A stretch of 64,000 nt of DNA, taken from positions 114,058-178,057 of the forward strand of contig NZ_FOBO01000008.1 of the NCBI RefSeq assembly GCF_900109855.1, in the 5' to 3' direction. Origin of the DNA: Roseovarius tolerans (GTDB lineage Bacteria > Pseudomonadota > Alphaproteobacteria > Rhodobacterales > Rhodobacteraceae). Under the pieces are notes generated by a model, which made no database searches, was not told where the DNA came from, and saw only the letters and a program-made list of their open reading frames with translations. A program made the position numbers and the translations under genes. Shown here piece by piece: positions 7,503 through 16,147 of the stretch; the first letter of the stretch is position 1, and every line of letters starts with the position of its first letter.

Positions 7503-8354
7503 GTGACGCTCAAGGTCATCTCCGAAAACCGCAGTTTCGGCGGGGTTCAGGCGGTCTATGCGCACCGCTCGGAGGTGTGCGACTGCGACATGACCTTTGG
7601 CGCTTATCTGCCGCCGCAGGCCGAGGATGGCCCGGTGCCGGTGCTGTGGTATCTGTCGGGGCTGACCTGCACCCATGAGAACGCCATGACCAAGGGCGGG
7701 TTTCAGGAACATGCGGCGCGGCATGGGCTGGCGGTGATCTTTCCCGACACAAGCCCGCGCGGTGACGGCGTGGCCGATGACGAGGCCTATGATCTGGGGC
7801 AGGGGGCGGGGTTCTACGTGAACGCCACCCGCGCGCCATGGGCCGGGCATTTCCAGATGTATGACTATGTGCTGAGCGAGTTGCGCAGCCTCGCGCTCGA
7901 TGCGCTGCCGCTGGAGGATTGCCACGGCATCACCGGCCATTCGATGGGTGGGCATGGCGCGATCACGATGGCGCTGCGTAACCCCGATGCCTTTACCTCG
8001 TTGTCGGCCTTTGCGCCGATTGCGCATCCGGCCAATTCGGACTGGGGGCGCAAGCAGCTGGGGGCCTATCTGGGGGATGACGAAAGCGCCTGGGCGCTGC
8101 ACGATTCGGTGCTGCTGATGCAGCAGAACGGCTGGAAGGGCGATCTGCTGGTCGATCAGGGGATGAGCGACAATTTCCTCGACCTGCTGATGCCCGAGGC
8201 GCTGGCGAGCGTGATGGCAAAGCGGCGGCAGGCGGGCGAAATCCGGCTGCAGGCGGGCTATGATCATTCCTATTTCTTCGTCAATTCATTCGCCGGGGAC
8301 CATGTCGCATGGCATGCCGAGCGATTGATGCGGCCTCATGCGGGGAGGCATTGA
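7503..8354 (+). CDS. fghA: S-formylglutathione hydrolase
   Basis: 283 residues, alpha/beta hydrolase of the esterase D type. It hydrolyses S-formylglutathione to formate and glutathione, the second step of cytoplasmic formaldehyde oxidation. The nucleophile elbow GHSMGGHGA (Ser147) and the C-terminal YDHSYFF with the catalytic histidine are present, as is [10 protein letters not shown] near the oxyanion hole. The start is a GTG one base after the stop of the dehydrogenase gene, and the family start MTLKVISE agrees with it. Other names are frmB and fghA. Confidence 0.94.
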   Translation: MTLKVISENRSFGGVQAVYAHRSEVCDCDMTFGAYLPPQAEDGPVPVLWYLSGLTCTHENAMTKGGFQEHAARHGLAVIFPDTSPRGDGVADDEAYDLGQGAGFYVNATRAPWAGHFQMYDYVLSELRSLALDALPLEDCHGITGHSMGGHGAITMALRNPDAFTSLSAFAPIAHPANSDWGRKQLGAYLGDDESAWALHDSVLLMQQNGWKGDLLVDQGMSDNFLDLLMPEALASVMAKRRQAGEIRLQAGYDHSYFFVNSFAGDHVAWHAERLMRPHAGRH

Positions 8355-8532
8355 GGCGGCGGAGAGCGACATCATCGCGAGCGTTGCCGAAAGCGATCGC
8401 GAGACCAGAATTTGCCCATGTCGGTGCGGAGGAGAGACCGACCGACAGGGGCAAGACAGACGGCCTTCCTATGGTGGACCGGTCGTTCAAAACCAGCGGC
8501 ACACGTGCCGCGCCTCAGGGAGGAGGACCAAG

Positions 8533-10335
8533 ATGAGAAAGCTACCGCTTTTGACCTCTGGGATCGCCCTTTGCGTTGCCACCATGGCATCCGCAAACGA
8601 TGATCTCATGACCCAGATGGATGACCCCAAGCAATGGGCGATCCAGACGGGTGACTACGCCAACCAGCGTTATTCCGAACTCGATCAGATCAATGCCGAC
8701 AACGTGGGTGACCTTCAGGTCGCGTGGACGTTCTCGACCGGTGTTCTGCGCGGGCATGAGGGCTCGCCGCTGGTGATCGGCGACACGATGTATGTGCACA
8801 CACCGTTCCCGAACATCGTCTATGCGCTCGATCTCGCCGACGAGGGCAAGATCAAGTGGAAATACGAGCCGCGCCAGGACCCCGAAGTGATCCCGGTGAT
8901 GTGCTGTGACACGGTCAACCGCGGCGTCGCCTATGCGGATGGCAAGATCTTCCTGCATCAGGCCGATACCAAGGTTGTCGCGCTCAACGCCGATACCGGC
9001 GCTGTCGAGTGGGAGGCCGTGAATGGCGATCCCTCCAAGGGTGAGACCAACACCGCCACGGTGCTGCCGGTGAAGGACAAGATCATCGTCGGCATCTCGG
9101 GCGGCGAGTTCGGTGTTCAGGGCCATGTGACGGCCTATGACATGAAGACCGGCGAGCAGGTCTGGCGCGCCTATTCGGTGGGCCCGGATGATCAGATTCT
9201 GTTCGATCCCGAAAAGACCACCGCGCTCGGTGAGCCGGTTGGTGCTGACAGCTCGCTCAAGAGCTGGGAAGGCGATCAGTGGAAGATCGGCGGCGGCACC
9301 ACATGGGGCTGGTATTCGGCCGATATGGAAGAGAACCTCTTCTATTACGGTTCTGGCAACCCCTCGACCTGGAACCCGGCGCAGCGCCCGGGCGACAACA
9401 AGTGGTCGATGACCATCTTCGCACGTGACATCGATACCGGCGAGGCCAAGTGGGTCTATCAGATGACGCCCCATGACGAATGGGACTATGATGGCGTCAA
9501 CGAGATGATCCTGACGGATCAGGAGATCGACGGCGAGGCGCGCAAGCTGCTGACCCATTTCGATCGCAACGGTCTGGGCTACACGATGGACCGCGTGTCG
9601 GGTGAATTGCTGGTGGCCGAGAAGTTCGACCCGGTGGTGAACTGGACCACGGGCGTGGATATGGACCCCGAGTCGGACACCTACGGTCGTCCGGCGGTGG
9701 TGGCGCAGTATTCCACCGAGCAGAACGGCGAGGACGTGAACTCGACCGGCATCTGCCCGGCCGCCCTTGGCACCAAGGACCAACAGCCATCGGCTTACTC
9801 GCCGAAGACGGAAATGTTCTACGTGCCGACCAACCATGTCTGCATGGACTATGAGCCGTTCCGCGTGGCCTATACCGCCGGTCAGCCCTATGTGGGCGCC
9901 ACGCTGGCGATGTATCCTGCGCCGGACAGCCATGGCGGCATGGGCAACTTCATCGCCTGGGACAATATCAACGGCGAGATCAAGTGGTCGATCCCCGAGA
10001 AGTTCTCGGTCTGGTCGGGCGCGCTGGCCACGGCGGGTGACATTGTCTTTTATGGCACGCTCGAAGGTCATCTCAAGGCGGTGCATGCCGAGACCGGGGA
10101 AGAGCTTTACCGCTTCAAGACCCCGTCGGGCATCATCGGCAACGTGATGACCTATGAGAGAGACGGCAAGCAGTATGTCGGCATCCTGTCGGGTGTTGGT
10201 GGCTGGGCCGGGATCGGTCTTGCGGCTGGCCTGACAAACCCCAATGACGGCCTCGGTGCCGTGGGCGGCTATGCTGCGCTGAGCGACTATACCGCTCTGG
10301 GTGGTCAGCTGACCGTCTTCGCTCTGCCGAACTGA
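8533..10335 (+). CDS. xoxF: lanthanide-dependent methanol dehydrogenase XoxF (XoxF5 type)
   Basis: 600 residues with a signal peptide ending at ASA. This is an eight-bladed PQQ propeller in the periplasm oxidising methanol to formaldehyde or further. The vicinal disulfide pair is Cys124-Cys125 (VMCCDTV). The motif [11 protein letters not shown] holds the catalytic Asp318 and, two residues on, Asp320; that extra aspartate is the accepted mark of rare-earth enzymes and is Ala in calcium-type MxaF. AGGAGGACCAAG precedes the ATG, and an in-frame upstream extension to 8338 is not supported. No mxaF or mxaI is in the window, so this is probably the main methanol dehydrogenase here. The 178 nt upstream form the promoter region; no known operator was recognised in it. 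Confidence 0.96.
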   Translation: MRKLPLLTSGIALCVATMASANDDLMTQMDDPKQWAIQTGDYANQRYSELDQINADNVGDLQVAWTFSTGVLRGHEGSPLVIGDTMYVHTPFPNIVYALDLADEGKIKWKYEPRQDPEVIPVMCCDTVNRGVAYADGKIFLHQADTKVVALNADTGAVEWEAVNGDPSKGETNTATVLPVKDKIIVGISGGEFGVQGHVTAYDMKTGEQVWRAYSVGPDDQILFDPEKTTALGEPVGADSSLKSWEGDQWKIGGGTTWGWYSADMEENLFYYGSGNPSTWNPAQRPGDNKWSMTIFARDIDTGEAKWVYQMTPHDEWDYDGVNEMILTDQEIDGEARKLLTHFDRNGLGYTMDRVSGELLVAEKFDPVVNWTTGVDMDPESDTYGRPAVVAQYSTEQNGEDVNSTGICPAALGTKDQQPSAYSPKTEMFYVPTNHVCMDYEPFRVAYTAGQPYVGATLAMYPAPDSHGGMGNFIAWDNINGEIKWSIPEKFSVWSGALATAGDIVFYGTLEGHLKAVHAETGEELYRFKTPSGIIGNVMTYERDGKQYVGILSGVGGWAGIGLAAGLTNPNDGLGAVGGYAALSDYTALGGQLTVFALPN

Positions 10336-10365
10336 TCGACTGCGATCGAGACTCGACAAACTTCC

Positions 10366-10394
10366 GGACTGGCGCGCCATGCGCGTGCCAGTCC
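10366..10394 (+). other. intercistronic hairpin between xoxF and xoxG
   Basis: GGACTGGC at 10366-10373 pairs with GCCAGTCC at 10387-10394 around a 13-nt loop that itself contains GCGC and CGCG. There is no T run, so it is unlikely to be a full terminator. It may protect the 3' end of the xoxF message and so set a high xoxF to xoxG ratio (inference). Confidence 0.6.
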
Positions 10395-10417
10395 GCCTGA
10401 CATATCAGAGGATTTCC

Positions 10418-10921
10418 ATGACCCCACTCCGCAGCCTCATCGCCACCGCCCTTGCCGCCGGTCTGGCCAGTGCCGCCGCCGCGCAGGACGCGGGTGACAA
10501 CATCGCCGTCGCCTATGAAGAGGACGGCCGCTATTTCACGGCAGACGACATTCCCACCTATAACGTGGCCGAGGATGGCACTGTGGACTGGCTGACGTTT
10601 TCCGGGTTCCGGCGCTATCATTCCGAATGCCATGTCTGCCACGGCCCCGATGGCGAGGGCTCGACCTATGCCCCCGCGCTGAAGAAATCCGCTGTCGAAA
10701 TGGACTATTACGATTTCTACAGCGTCGTGGTGAACGGGCGCGAGAACGGCAACTCGGTGATGCCGCACTTCGGCGACAACCGGAATGTGATGTGCTATCT
10801 CGACGACATCTATGTCTATCTCAAGGCGCGCGGCATGGATGCCGTGCCACGCGGACGCCCGGCGAAGAAAGAGGCCAAGGCGGACGCGATCCAAGAGGAC
10901 GAAAATGACTGCATGGGCTGA
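10418..10921 (+). CDS. xoxG: XoxG-type cytochrome c, electron acceptor of XoxF
   Basis: 167 residues with a signal peptide ending AAAAQ. CHVCHG gives the haem-binding Cys71, Cys74 and His75, and Met115 in SVMPHFG is a good axial ligand. Two more cysteines (VMCYLDD and NDCMG at the C-terminus) fit the family of methanol-metabolism cytochromes with four cysteines. It takes electrons from XoxF in the periplasm. The ATG at 10418 has CAGAGGA before it. It lies 82 nt after xoxF across a hairpin and overlaps xoxJ by 17 nt. Confidence 0.9.
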   Translation: MTPLRSLIATALAAGLASAAAAQDAGDNIAVAYEEDGRYFTADDIPTYNVAEDGTVDWLTFSGFRRYHSECHVCHGPDGEGSTYAPALKKSAVEMDYYDFYSVVVNGRENGNSVMPHFGDNRNVMCYLDDIYVYLKARGMDAVPRGRPAKKEAKADAIQEDENDCMG

Positions 10922-11774
10922 TCTTGCCCGGTGCGCACGGCCTGCGCGCCTTGCCCTTGGCCTCGTCGCGGCATGGCTCGCGGCGGGGTTTGCCGCAGAC
11001 GCGCGGGCGCAGACATCGGACCTGGTGTCAGAGAACGCGCTGCGGGTCTGCGCCGATCCGGCCAACATGCCGGCGTCTGCCGAGGACCAGAGCGGGTATG
11101 AGAACGCGCTGGCCGAGCTGATCGCGGACAAGCTGGGCGTGCCGGTCGAATACACCTGGTATCCGATGGCCACCGGTTTCATCCGCAACACCCTCAAGGC
11201 CAAACGCTGTGACGTGGTGATGGGCTATGCGCAGGGGCATGAGCTGGTTCAGAACACCAATCATTATTTCACCTCGGTCTACACGTTGATCGTGCCCAAG
11301 GATGGCCCGCTTGCCGGGGTGACCTCACTGTCGGATGCGGCCCTGAACGGGCAGCGCATCGGCATTGTCGCGGGCACGCCGCCCTCGGCGCATCTGGCGC
11401 GTAACGGGTTGATCGGGAAGGCGAAACCGTACCGGCTATTTGTCGATCGCCGCCATGAAAGCCCGGCCACCGACATGATCGCCGATCTGGAGGCGGGCGC
11501 AATCGACGCCGCGATCCTGTGGGGGCCGCTGGGCGGGCCGCTGGTCAAGCAGGGGCACCCTGGCCTTGCCGTGATCCCATTGGTCAACGAGACCGATCCG
11601 CCGCGCCTGTTCTTTCGCATCACCATGGGCGTCCGGCTGGGTGAGAAGGTCTGGGAACGCAAGCTGAACTCGTTGATCCGCCGTCATCAGGACGAGATCG
11701 ACGCGCTGCTGCGCGAGGCCGGTGTGCCGCTGGTCAATGACATGGGCACGGCGGTCAAAGAGCCTGAGGGATGA
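10905..11774 (+). CDS. xoxJ: XoxJ, quinoprotein dehydrogenase-associated periplasmic binding protein
   Basis: 289 residues with a signal peptide ending near ARAQ. The fold is that of a type 2 periplasmic binding protein (LRVCADPANMPAS, IADKLGVPVEY, GIVAGTPPSAHL, DAAILWGPLGG). XoxJ proteins lie beside xoxF and xoxG and are thought to help activate or assemble the dehydrogenase rather than to serve a transporter. Its start, with AGAGGACG upstream, lies inside the end of xoxG, so translation is coupled. It overlaps the next gene by 4 nt. Confidence 0.88.
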   Translation: MTAWADLARCARPARLALGLVAAWLAAGFAADARAQTSDLVSENALRVCADPANMPASAEDQSGYENALAELIADKLGVPVEYTWYPMATGFIRNTLKAKRCDVVMGYAQGHELVQNTNHYFTSVYTLIVPKDGPLAGVTSLSDAALNGQRIGIVAGTPPSAHLARNGLIGKAKPYRLFVDRRHESPATDMIADLEAGAIDAAILWGPLGGPLVKQGHPGLAVIPLVNETDPPRLFFRITMGVRLGEKVWERKLNSLIRRHQDEIDALLREAGVPLVNDMGTAVKEPEG

Positions 11775-12313
11775 GACACGCGCTGATCCTCGTGGCGCTG
11801 CTGGGCCTGTCGGTGACAGCGGTGGCGCAGACGGTGCGCGAGCCCGATGGCTACCGGATGGATCAGTATCGCGGGCCGGTACCGGACAGCCTGACCGGGG
11901 GGCGGGTTCTCGATCCCGAGGCCGCGCATGAATTGTGGCAAGCGGGCGAGGCGGCGTTCATCGACGTGCTGCCGCGTGCGCCCAAGCCCAAGAACCTGCC
12001 CGAGGGCACGATATGGCGCGACAAGCCGCGCCATTCGATCCCCGGGGCGATCTGGCTGCCCAATGTGGGCTACGGCGCGATTGCCGAGGTGACGGCGGAT
12101 TACTTTCGTCTTGGGCTGGAGCAGGCCACGGACGGGAACATGGATCATCCGGTGGTGATCTTCTGCCTGGCGGAGTGCTGGATGTCGTGGAATGCGGCCA
12201 AGCGGTCGCTGGAGTATGGTTATTCCGAGGTCTACTGGATGCCCGACGGCACCGATGGCTGGACGTTTTTCGACTATCCGACCGAAGTGATCACGCCAGT
12301 GCCCGAGCCGTGA
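11771..12313 (+). CDS. PQQ-dependent catabolism-associated CXXCW motif protein (rhodanese-like)
   Basis: 180 residues with a signal peptide ending at VAQ. A rhodanese-like fold is suggested by AAFIDVLPR and HSIPGAIWLPN. The signature region reads FCLAECWMSWNAAKR, with two cysteines before the tryptophan spaced by three residues here. The family is tied by genome context to PQQ alcohol and methanol dehydrogenases, and its exact role is not known. The start overlaps the xoxJ stop by 4 nt, making it the last gene of the xoxFGJ transcript. Confidence 0.82.
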   Translation: MRHALILVALLGLSVTAVAQTVREPDGYRMDQYRGPVPDSLTGGRVLDPEAAHELWQAGEAAFIDVLPRAPKPKNLPEGTIWRDKPRHSIPGAIWLPNVGYGAIAEVTADYFRLGLEQATDGNMDHPVVIFCLAECWMSWNAAKRSLEYGYSEVYWMPDGTDGWTFFDYPTEVITPVPEP

Positions 12314-12417
12314 GGCGGCTGGACCGCGCGGTCCCTGTCGCCTAGACAGGAGGGACGCCCCATTGAAAGGTCAGGCCGCTGTTCACCTCTGATCATATCG
12401 ACCGTCTCTGCGATCTG

Positions 12418-13209
12418 ATGCGCCGTGTCGGGGACGAGGAACTGATGCCGCGGTTCCGCGCGCAGGTGCCCAACCCGGTGCATGAAAAGACCTCTGCCTT
12501 CGATGTGTGCAGCGAGGCCGACGAGGCGGCGGAGGCGCGGCTGAGTGCCGGTCTGACGGACCTGTTTCCGGCGGCGCTGATCGTCGGCGAGGAAAGCACC
12601 GGCCATGATCCCGCGATGATCGCGAAGATGGGAGAGGCCGGGACGGCGTTCCTGATCGACCCGATCGACGGGACCAAGAATTTCACCTCGGGCGTGCCGC
12701 TGTTCGGGACCATGATCGCGGGGCTGTCGGCGGGCGAGATCGTGTTTGCCGCGATCCATGATCCGGTCTGCGATGACACCGCGCTTGCCGTGCGGGGCGG
12801 CGGCGCGTGGCTGCGGCGGGCGAACGGCGAGGAGGTGCGGCTGCGGGTGTCGCCGCCCTGCGCGCCGGAACAGATGAATATCGTCGCCGGGACGAATTTC
12901 CTGCCCGCGCATCTGCGCCCCGTCGTGCAGGAGAACCTGCCGAAATTCGGGATGAATTTCTGGCTGCGCTGTGCGGCGCATGAATACCGGCTGGCGGCGA
13001 GCGGGCATTGCGAGTTGCTGGCCTATAACAAGCTGATGCCCTGGGATCACGCGGCGGGCTGGCTGTTGCACCGCGAGGCCGGGGGCCATAGCGCGCATTT
13101 CGACGGGTCGGATTACAAGCCGGTGCATACCACCGGTGGCCTGATCTGCGCGCCTGACCCGGACAGTTGGCAGGTGGCGCGCGATTGCCTGTTGACCGAC
13201 CGTCGCTAG
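12418..13209 (+). CDS. inositol monophosphatase family protein
   Basis: 263 residues from the first ATG. It shows IVGEEST, the metal-binding DPIDGTKNF (two Asp of the DPxDGT motif) and MPWDHAAG near the C-terminus, as in lithium-sensitive phosphatases such as inositol or histidinol phosphatases. The true N-terminus is uncertain. In the same frame the sequence from 12379 (LFTSDHIDRLCDL) reads like the family's first helix, but that frame has only CTG at 12379 and then a TGA upstream. The good ribosome site ACAGGAGGG sits before a TTG at 12364 in another frame that stops after nine codons. Either a CTG start, a small frameshift or the ATG at 12418 is possible. Confidence 0.78.
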   Translation: MRRVGDEELMPRFRAQVPNPVHEKTSAFDVCSEADEAAEARLSAGLTDLFPAALIVGEESTGHDPAMIAKMGEAGTAFLIDPIDGTKNFTSGVPLFGTMIAGLSAGEIVFAAIHDPVCDDTALAVRGGGAWLRRANGEEVRLRVSPPCAPEQMNIVAGTNFLPAHLRPVVQENLPKFGMNFWLRCAAHEYRLAASGHCELLAYNKLMPWDHAAGWLLHREAGGHSAHFDGSDYKPVHTTGGLICAPDPDSWQVARDCLLTDRR

Positions 13210-13224
13210 CGCGTTGCGGGGGCG

Positions 13225-14037
13225 TCAGTAGCCCGGCAGGGTGGCCTGGGCGTGGCTGACGGTGCCGTCGGTGTCGGTCATGGTGACGTCCACCGCCTGT
13301 GTGCGCCCGGGCACCGAGAGGCTGACGCGGGGGTTTTCGGACAGCGAGATGGAGCCGGTCATTTCCACGTAGCCGCCGCCATCGAGGTCGATATCGACCG
13401 TTTCCACATAGCGCAGCGGGATGAACAGCAGGCTGATCTGGTCCATCTGCATGCCCGAGTGGCTGGGATGGCTGATCTCGAGATCGACCTGCCGGTTGCG
13501 GGCGGTAAGGGCGGCAAGCCGGTCCTGCACGCGGCTGACCGCAGAGTCGGTGATGGCGATGCGCATCTGGCCGAGGGTGGCGAGGGCAACGTCGGGGTCG
13601 GTGCCAGGCGGTGCGGCGCAGGCCCCCTGACCGGAGGTCTTGACGAAGGTGTCGGCGACGTACAACTGCCCGTCCGTCGTCTCGCCGACCACATGCAGCG
13701 GCGTCGGGCCGTTGATCCGCATGGTGACGTCGAAGGTAAAGCGCGGCTGCGGGGCCTTGAAGTCGAAGACCGCCGAGACCGGCATCGGGTTGTCATCGAG
13801 GATCACCTCGACCCTACCCCAGAGCCGCCCCGGCGGGGCCGCGAGCGTCGCCTTGACATGGGTACGGGCGTCCTCGGTGGTGCGGTAGGGGGTGTCGATG
13901 GCGATATGCTCGGTGCCGTCGAGCAGCGGGCGGGTGCCGTAGAGATCCTGCGCGAGGTCGGGCCAGACCGGCTCGGACGCGGCGGCAGGCAGGGCGAGCG
14001 CCGCCATGAGTGCGAGGGGCAGGAGCGTGTGTTTCAT
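13225..14037 (-). CDS. quinoprotein dehydrogenase-associated SoxYZ-like carrier (copy 2)
   Basis: 270 residues with a signal peptide ending at AAA. It parallels copy 1 at 3563-4387: SoxY-like half with GACAAP (Cys140), then the SoxZ-like half with HPSHSGMQMDQ, FIPLRYV and ISLSENPRVSL. It is clearly diverged, so the copies are not a recent duplication. It is the last gene of the leftward operon starting at 15989. Its ATG overlaps the stop of the propeller gene in an ATGA, with GGAGGATGACCG before it. It is presumably a periplasmic carrier with a reactive thiol; the cargo is unknown. Confidence 0.83.
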   Translation of the reverse strand: MKHTLLPLALMAALALPAAASEPVWPDLAQDLYGTRPLLDGTEHIAIDTPYRTTEDARTHVKATLAAPPGRLWGRVEVILDDNPMPVSAVFDFKAPQPRFTFDVTMRINGPTPLHVVGETTDGQLYVADTFVKTSGQGACAAPPGTDPDVALATLGQMRIAITDSAVSRVQDRLAALTARNRQVDLEISHPSHSGMQMDQISLLFIPLRYVETVDIDLDGGGYVEMTGSISLSENPRVSLSVPGRTQAVDVTMTDTDGTVSHAQATLPGY

Positions 14038-14999
14038 CGGTCATCCTCCGTGATGAACAGGCCGAAGGCGCGCGGCCCGTCGCCGGTCTCGATCTCGTTC
14101 ACCACTTGCAATGTGGCCGCGTCGATCACGCTGACCGTGTTCGAAAACCAGTTTGCCACGATTATGCGGGTGTTGTCATGCGTGGCGTCGATGCCCTCGG
14201 GATATTCGCCCACGTCGAGGGTGGCTGTGAGTGTCAGATCGTCGAGGGATATGACGCTGACGGTGTCGGCATATTGGTTGGTGACAAAGGCGCGGCTCTG
14301 CGCGAAGGCCACGCCGTAAGGGCGCGCGCCGACGGGCACGGTGGCAAGGGTCGCGCCACTGGCGGGGTCGAGAACGGTGACCTCATCGCTGCCGACATTG
14401 CCGACGAAGAGCCGCCCGTCGGGGGCGAAACGCAGGCCGAAGGGGCGGGTGCCGACCTGTGGTTGCGCGAGGATGGCGAGCGTGTCGGCGTCGAAGATCG
14501 TGACCCGGTCGGCGTCCCGCTCGGCGGTGGCGAGGTGGCGGCCGTCATCGGAAAGGGCGATGCCCGCAGGGGCGGCGGCGGTTGTGAGATCTTGCAGATG
14601 GGCGAGGGTCTGATCGTCCAGCACCCAGAGCCGGGCGTTGTACCAGTCCGAGACGTAAAGCCGCCCGCGCGCCGCGTCATGCGCGACGCCGATGGGGCCG
14701 CCATCGAGCACGGTCTCAGCCAGCACCGCGCCGGTTTTGGCGTCAAGGCGGCGGACGGTCTTGCTGTCGGGGGAGACGGTGTAGAGCGCGTCCCCCGTCA
14801 CCGCCACGCCTGCCGGTTTGCCGGGCAGGGGCCAGCGGGCGCGCTCGACCCCTTGGGCGACGTCGATGACGCTGAGAACCTCGCCGTTCTGGCAGGTTAT
14901 ATAGGCGGTTTGTGCCGATCCCGACCCGGCGAGAGCCAGCCCGAGGATCAGCAGCGTGGCGTCAAGAGCCCGGCGCACCGAACCGCTCGACCAGGGCAT
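14034..14999 (-). CDS. YVTN-type beta-propeller protein
   Basis: 321 residues with a signal peptide (LGLALAGSGSAQ). It is made of about seven repeats of the YVTN type, for example RLYVSDWYNARLWVLDDQTL, RLFVGNVGSDEVTVLD and RAFVTNQYADTVSVISL, which form a surface-layer-like beta propeller. One cysteine lies in ITCQNGE. Such propellers recur in PQQ alcohol dehydrogenase loci, where their role is structural or in cofactor handling and is not settled. It overlaps the SRPBCC gene by 38 nt and the SoxYZ-like gene by 4 nt, so expression is coupled. Confidence 0.8.
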   Translation of the reverse strand: MPWSSGSVRRALDATLLILGLALAGSGSAQTAYITCQNGEVLSVIDVAQGVERARWPLPGKPAGVAVTGDALYTVSPDSKTVRRLDAKTGAVLAETVLDGGPIGVAHDAARGRLYVSDWYNARLWVLDDQTLAHLQDLTTAAAPAGIALSDDGRHLATAERDADRVTIFDADTLAILAQPQVGTRPFGLRFAPDGRLFVGNVGSDEVTVLDPASGATLATVPVGARPYGVAFAQSRAFVTNQYADTVSVISLDDLTLTATLDVGEYPEGIDATHDNTRIIVANWFSNTVSVIDAATLQVVNEIETGDGPRAFGLFITEDDR

Positions 15000-15504
15000 C
15001 GAGCCCTGCCTGATAGACGCCGGTCACGGCGGCGATGGCGGCGGCATCGTTGAGCTCTTCGGGTGGGTCGTTGTTGGGATAGCCGCGATAGAAGGCGCCG
15101 CGCCATTCGACCAGCGAGCCGCCGCCGTCGCGCGGTTTCACGGTCAGGTGCGAGGAATAATTGGTGACCGGCAGAACCTCGACCTTTACCTCGGTGATGC
15201 GGTAGGAATAGCTCATCTTCTCGGCGCTGTACTTATAGAGCACCTCGTCGATGGTGGGGCCGCCTTCGGCCCCCAGAACCAGCTGTCGTGTGGCGTCGAT
15301 ATCGTTGCCGTCCTCGCCGGTCGATGAATGCACCGCAGTGTGCCAGGACATGTCCTGGAAATTGCCGATCGCGGCCCAGACGTCCGCCGGGTCGGCGGCG
15401 ACCTCAGCGGTGACGGTGACCTTTTGCCGGGTCGGGCCGTGGGCGAGTGCCAGTGACGGAAGTGTCAGTGCCGCAGCGGCGATCAGGAATAGACGTCGTT
15501 TCAT
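14962..15504 (-). CDS. SRPBCC family protein, MxaD-like
   Basis: 180 residues with a signal peptide ending at ALAHG. The mature part shows the START/SRPBCC-type opening (VTVTAEVAADPADVWAAIGNFQDMSWH) and a helix at the C-terminus. Secreted members next to methanol dehydrogenase genes resemble MxaD, which has been linked to the contact between methanol dehydrogenase and its cytochrome. That role here is inference from location. Four-base ATGA overlap with the upstream gene. Confidence 0.78.
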   Translation of the reverse strand: MKRRLFLIAAAALTLPSLALAHGPTRQKVTVTAEVAADPADVWAAIGNFQDMSWHTAVHSSTGEDGNDIDATRQLVLGAEGGPTIDEVLYKYSAEKMSYSYRITEVKVEVLPVTNYSSHLTVKPRDGGGSLVEWRGAFYRGYPNNDPPEELNDAAAIAAVTGVYQAGLDALVERFGAPGS

Positions 15505-15989
15505 TTTTCCTCCTCACGAAAAATGCGGTTTTTCAGGATGTAGCGCATGCCGCGCTGCCAGCTTTCATCGGTGTTCGAGCGGATATCGACCACGCCGCCG
15601 CGCACCAGATCGCCGGTTTCGGCGTCGCGCAGTTGCAGGTTCATGGCGAGGATCAGGTTGGAGACCTTCTGCACCTCGCCCACCAGCGAGAAATCGGCCC
15701 CCAGATCGGTGGCCATGCGGGTGTCGCAGCCATAGCATTTGGCGGGGTTCACGATGCGGTCGAGATCGGCCTGCACGGGTGTGATGTCGAGCAATTCGTA
15801 GCCTTCGGCGAGAAATCTGTCGCGCACGATCTCTTCGAGCATGGCAATGCGGGCGATCTGTGCCGGGTCCTCGCCCTGCATCTGGCTTTGCAGGGACTCG
15901 TCGAGCAGGGTGAGGCCGAAAAACGCCACTTTGTCGCCTGCGGTCGCGGCCGAGGCGAATCCAAGAAACAGCAGTGTTATCAACCTCAT
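15501..15989 (-). CDS. DUF3280/DUF2380-type secreted protein
   Basis: 162 residues with a signal peptide ending at ATAG. Features are VAFFGLTLLDESLQ, LDRIVNPAKCYGCDTRMA with a CxxC-like pair, LGADFSLVGEVQKVSNLIL, and WQRGMRYIL. These match the family annotated DUF3280, found in methanol and PQQ loci, with no known function. The fold recalls proteins that sense or sum up periplasmic signals, but this is not shown. It is the first gene of the leftward operon 15989-13225. A palindrome shared with the pqqA promoter lies only 7 nt upstream of its ATG. Confidence 0.7.
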   Translation of the reverse strand: MRLITLLFLGFASAATAGDKVAFFGLTLLDESLQSQMQGEDPAQIARIAMLEEIVRDRFLAEGYELLDITPVQADLDRIVNPAKCYGCDTRMATDLGADFSLVGEVQKVSNLILAMNLQLRDAETGDLVRGGVVDIRSNTDESWQRGMRYILKNRIFREEEK

Positions 15990-15995
15990 GGCACG

Positions 15996-16018
15996 CTCTT
16001 ATAAAATAAGAATAGAGC
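15996..16018. promoter_or_regulatory. palindromic operator candidate, copy 1
   Basis: TCTTATAAAATAAGA (15997-16011) is a perfect inverted repeat with arms TCTTAT and ATAAGA. The same 15 nt occur upstream of pqqA at 25381-25395. Here it also sits within a wider dyad, GCTCT at 15995-15999 with AGAGC at 16014-16018. It lies in the divergent promoter between the DUF3280 operon and the ABC/PQQ operon at 16148. Binding by a common regulator is inference. Confidence 0.6.
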
Positions 16019-16147
16019 CATAGTCTGGGCCTGCTAAGGTGATTCCAGCAACACGGCCAAAGGTAGCGGTTTCGTCCAAAGCGGTCTTCACGGCAGCTTG
16101 GGGCAGATGGACCGGCATCGAAAAAAGGCCGGGCAAGGGAGGATACC

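Noticed and set aside
12005..12420. tRNA or other structured RNA in gaps of the methanol block
   Set aside because: No cloverleaf arms or CCA-type end were seen in any gap.
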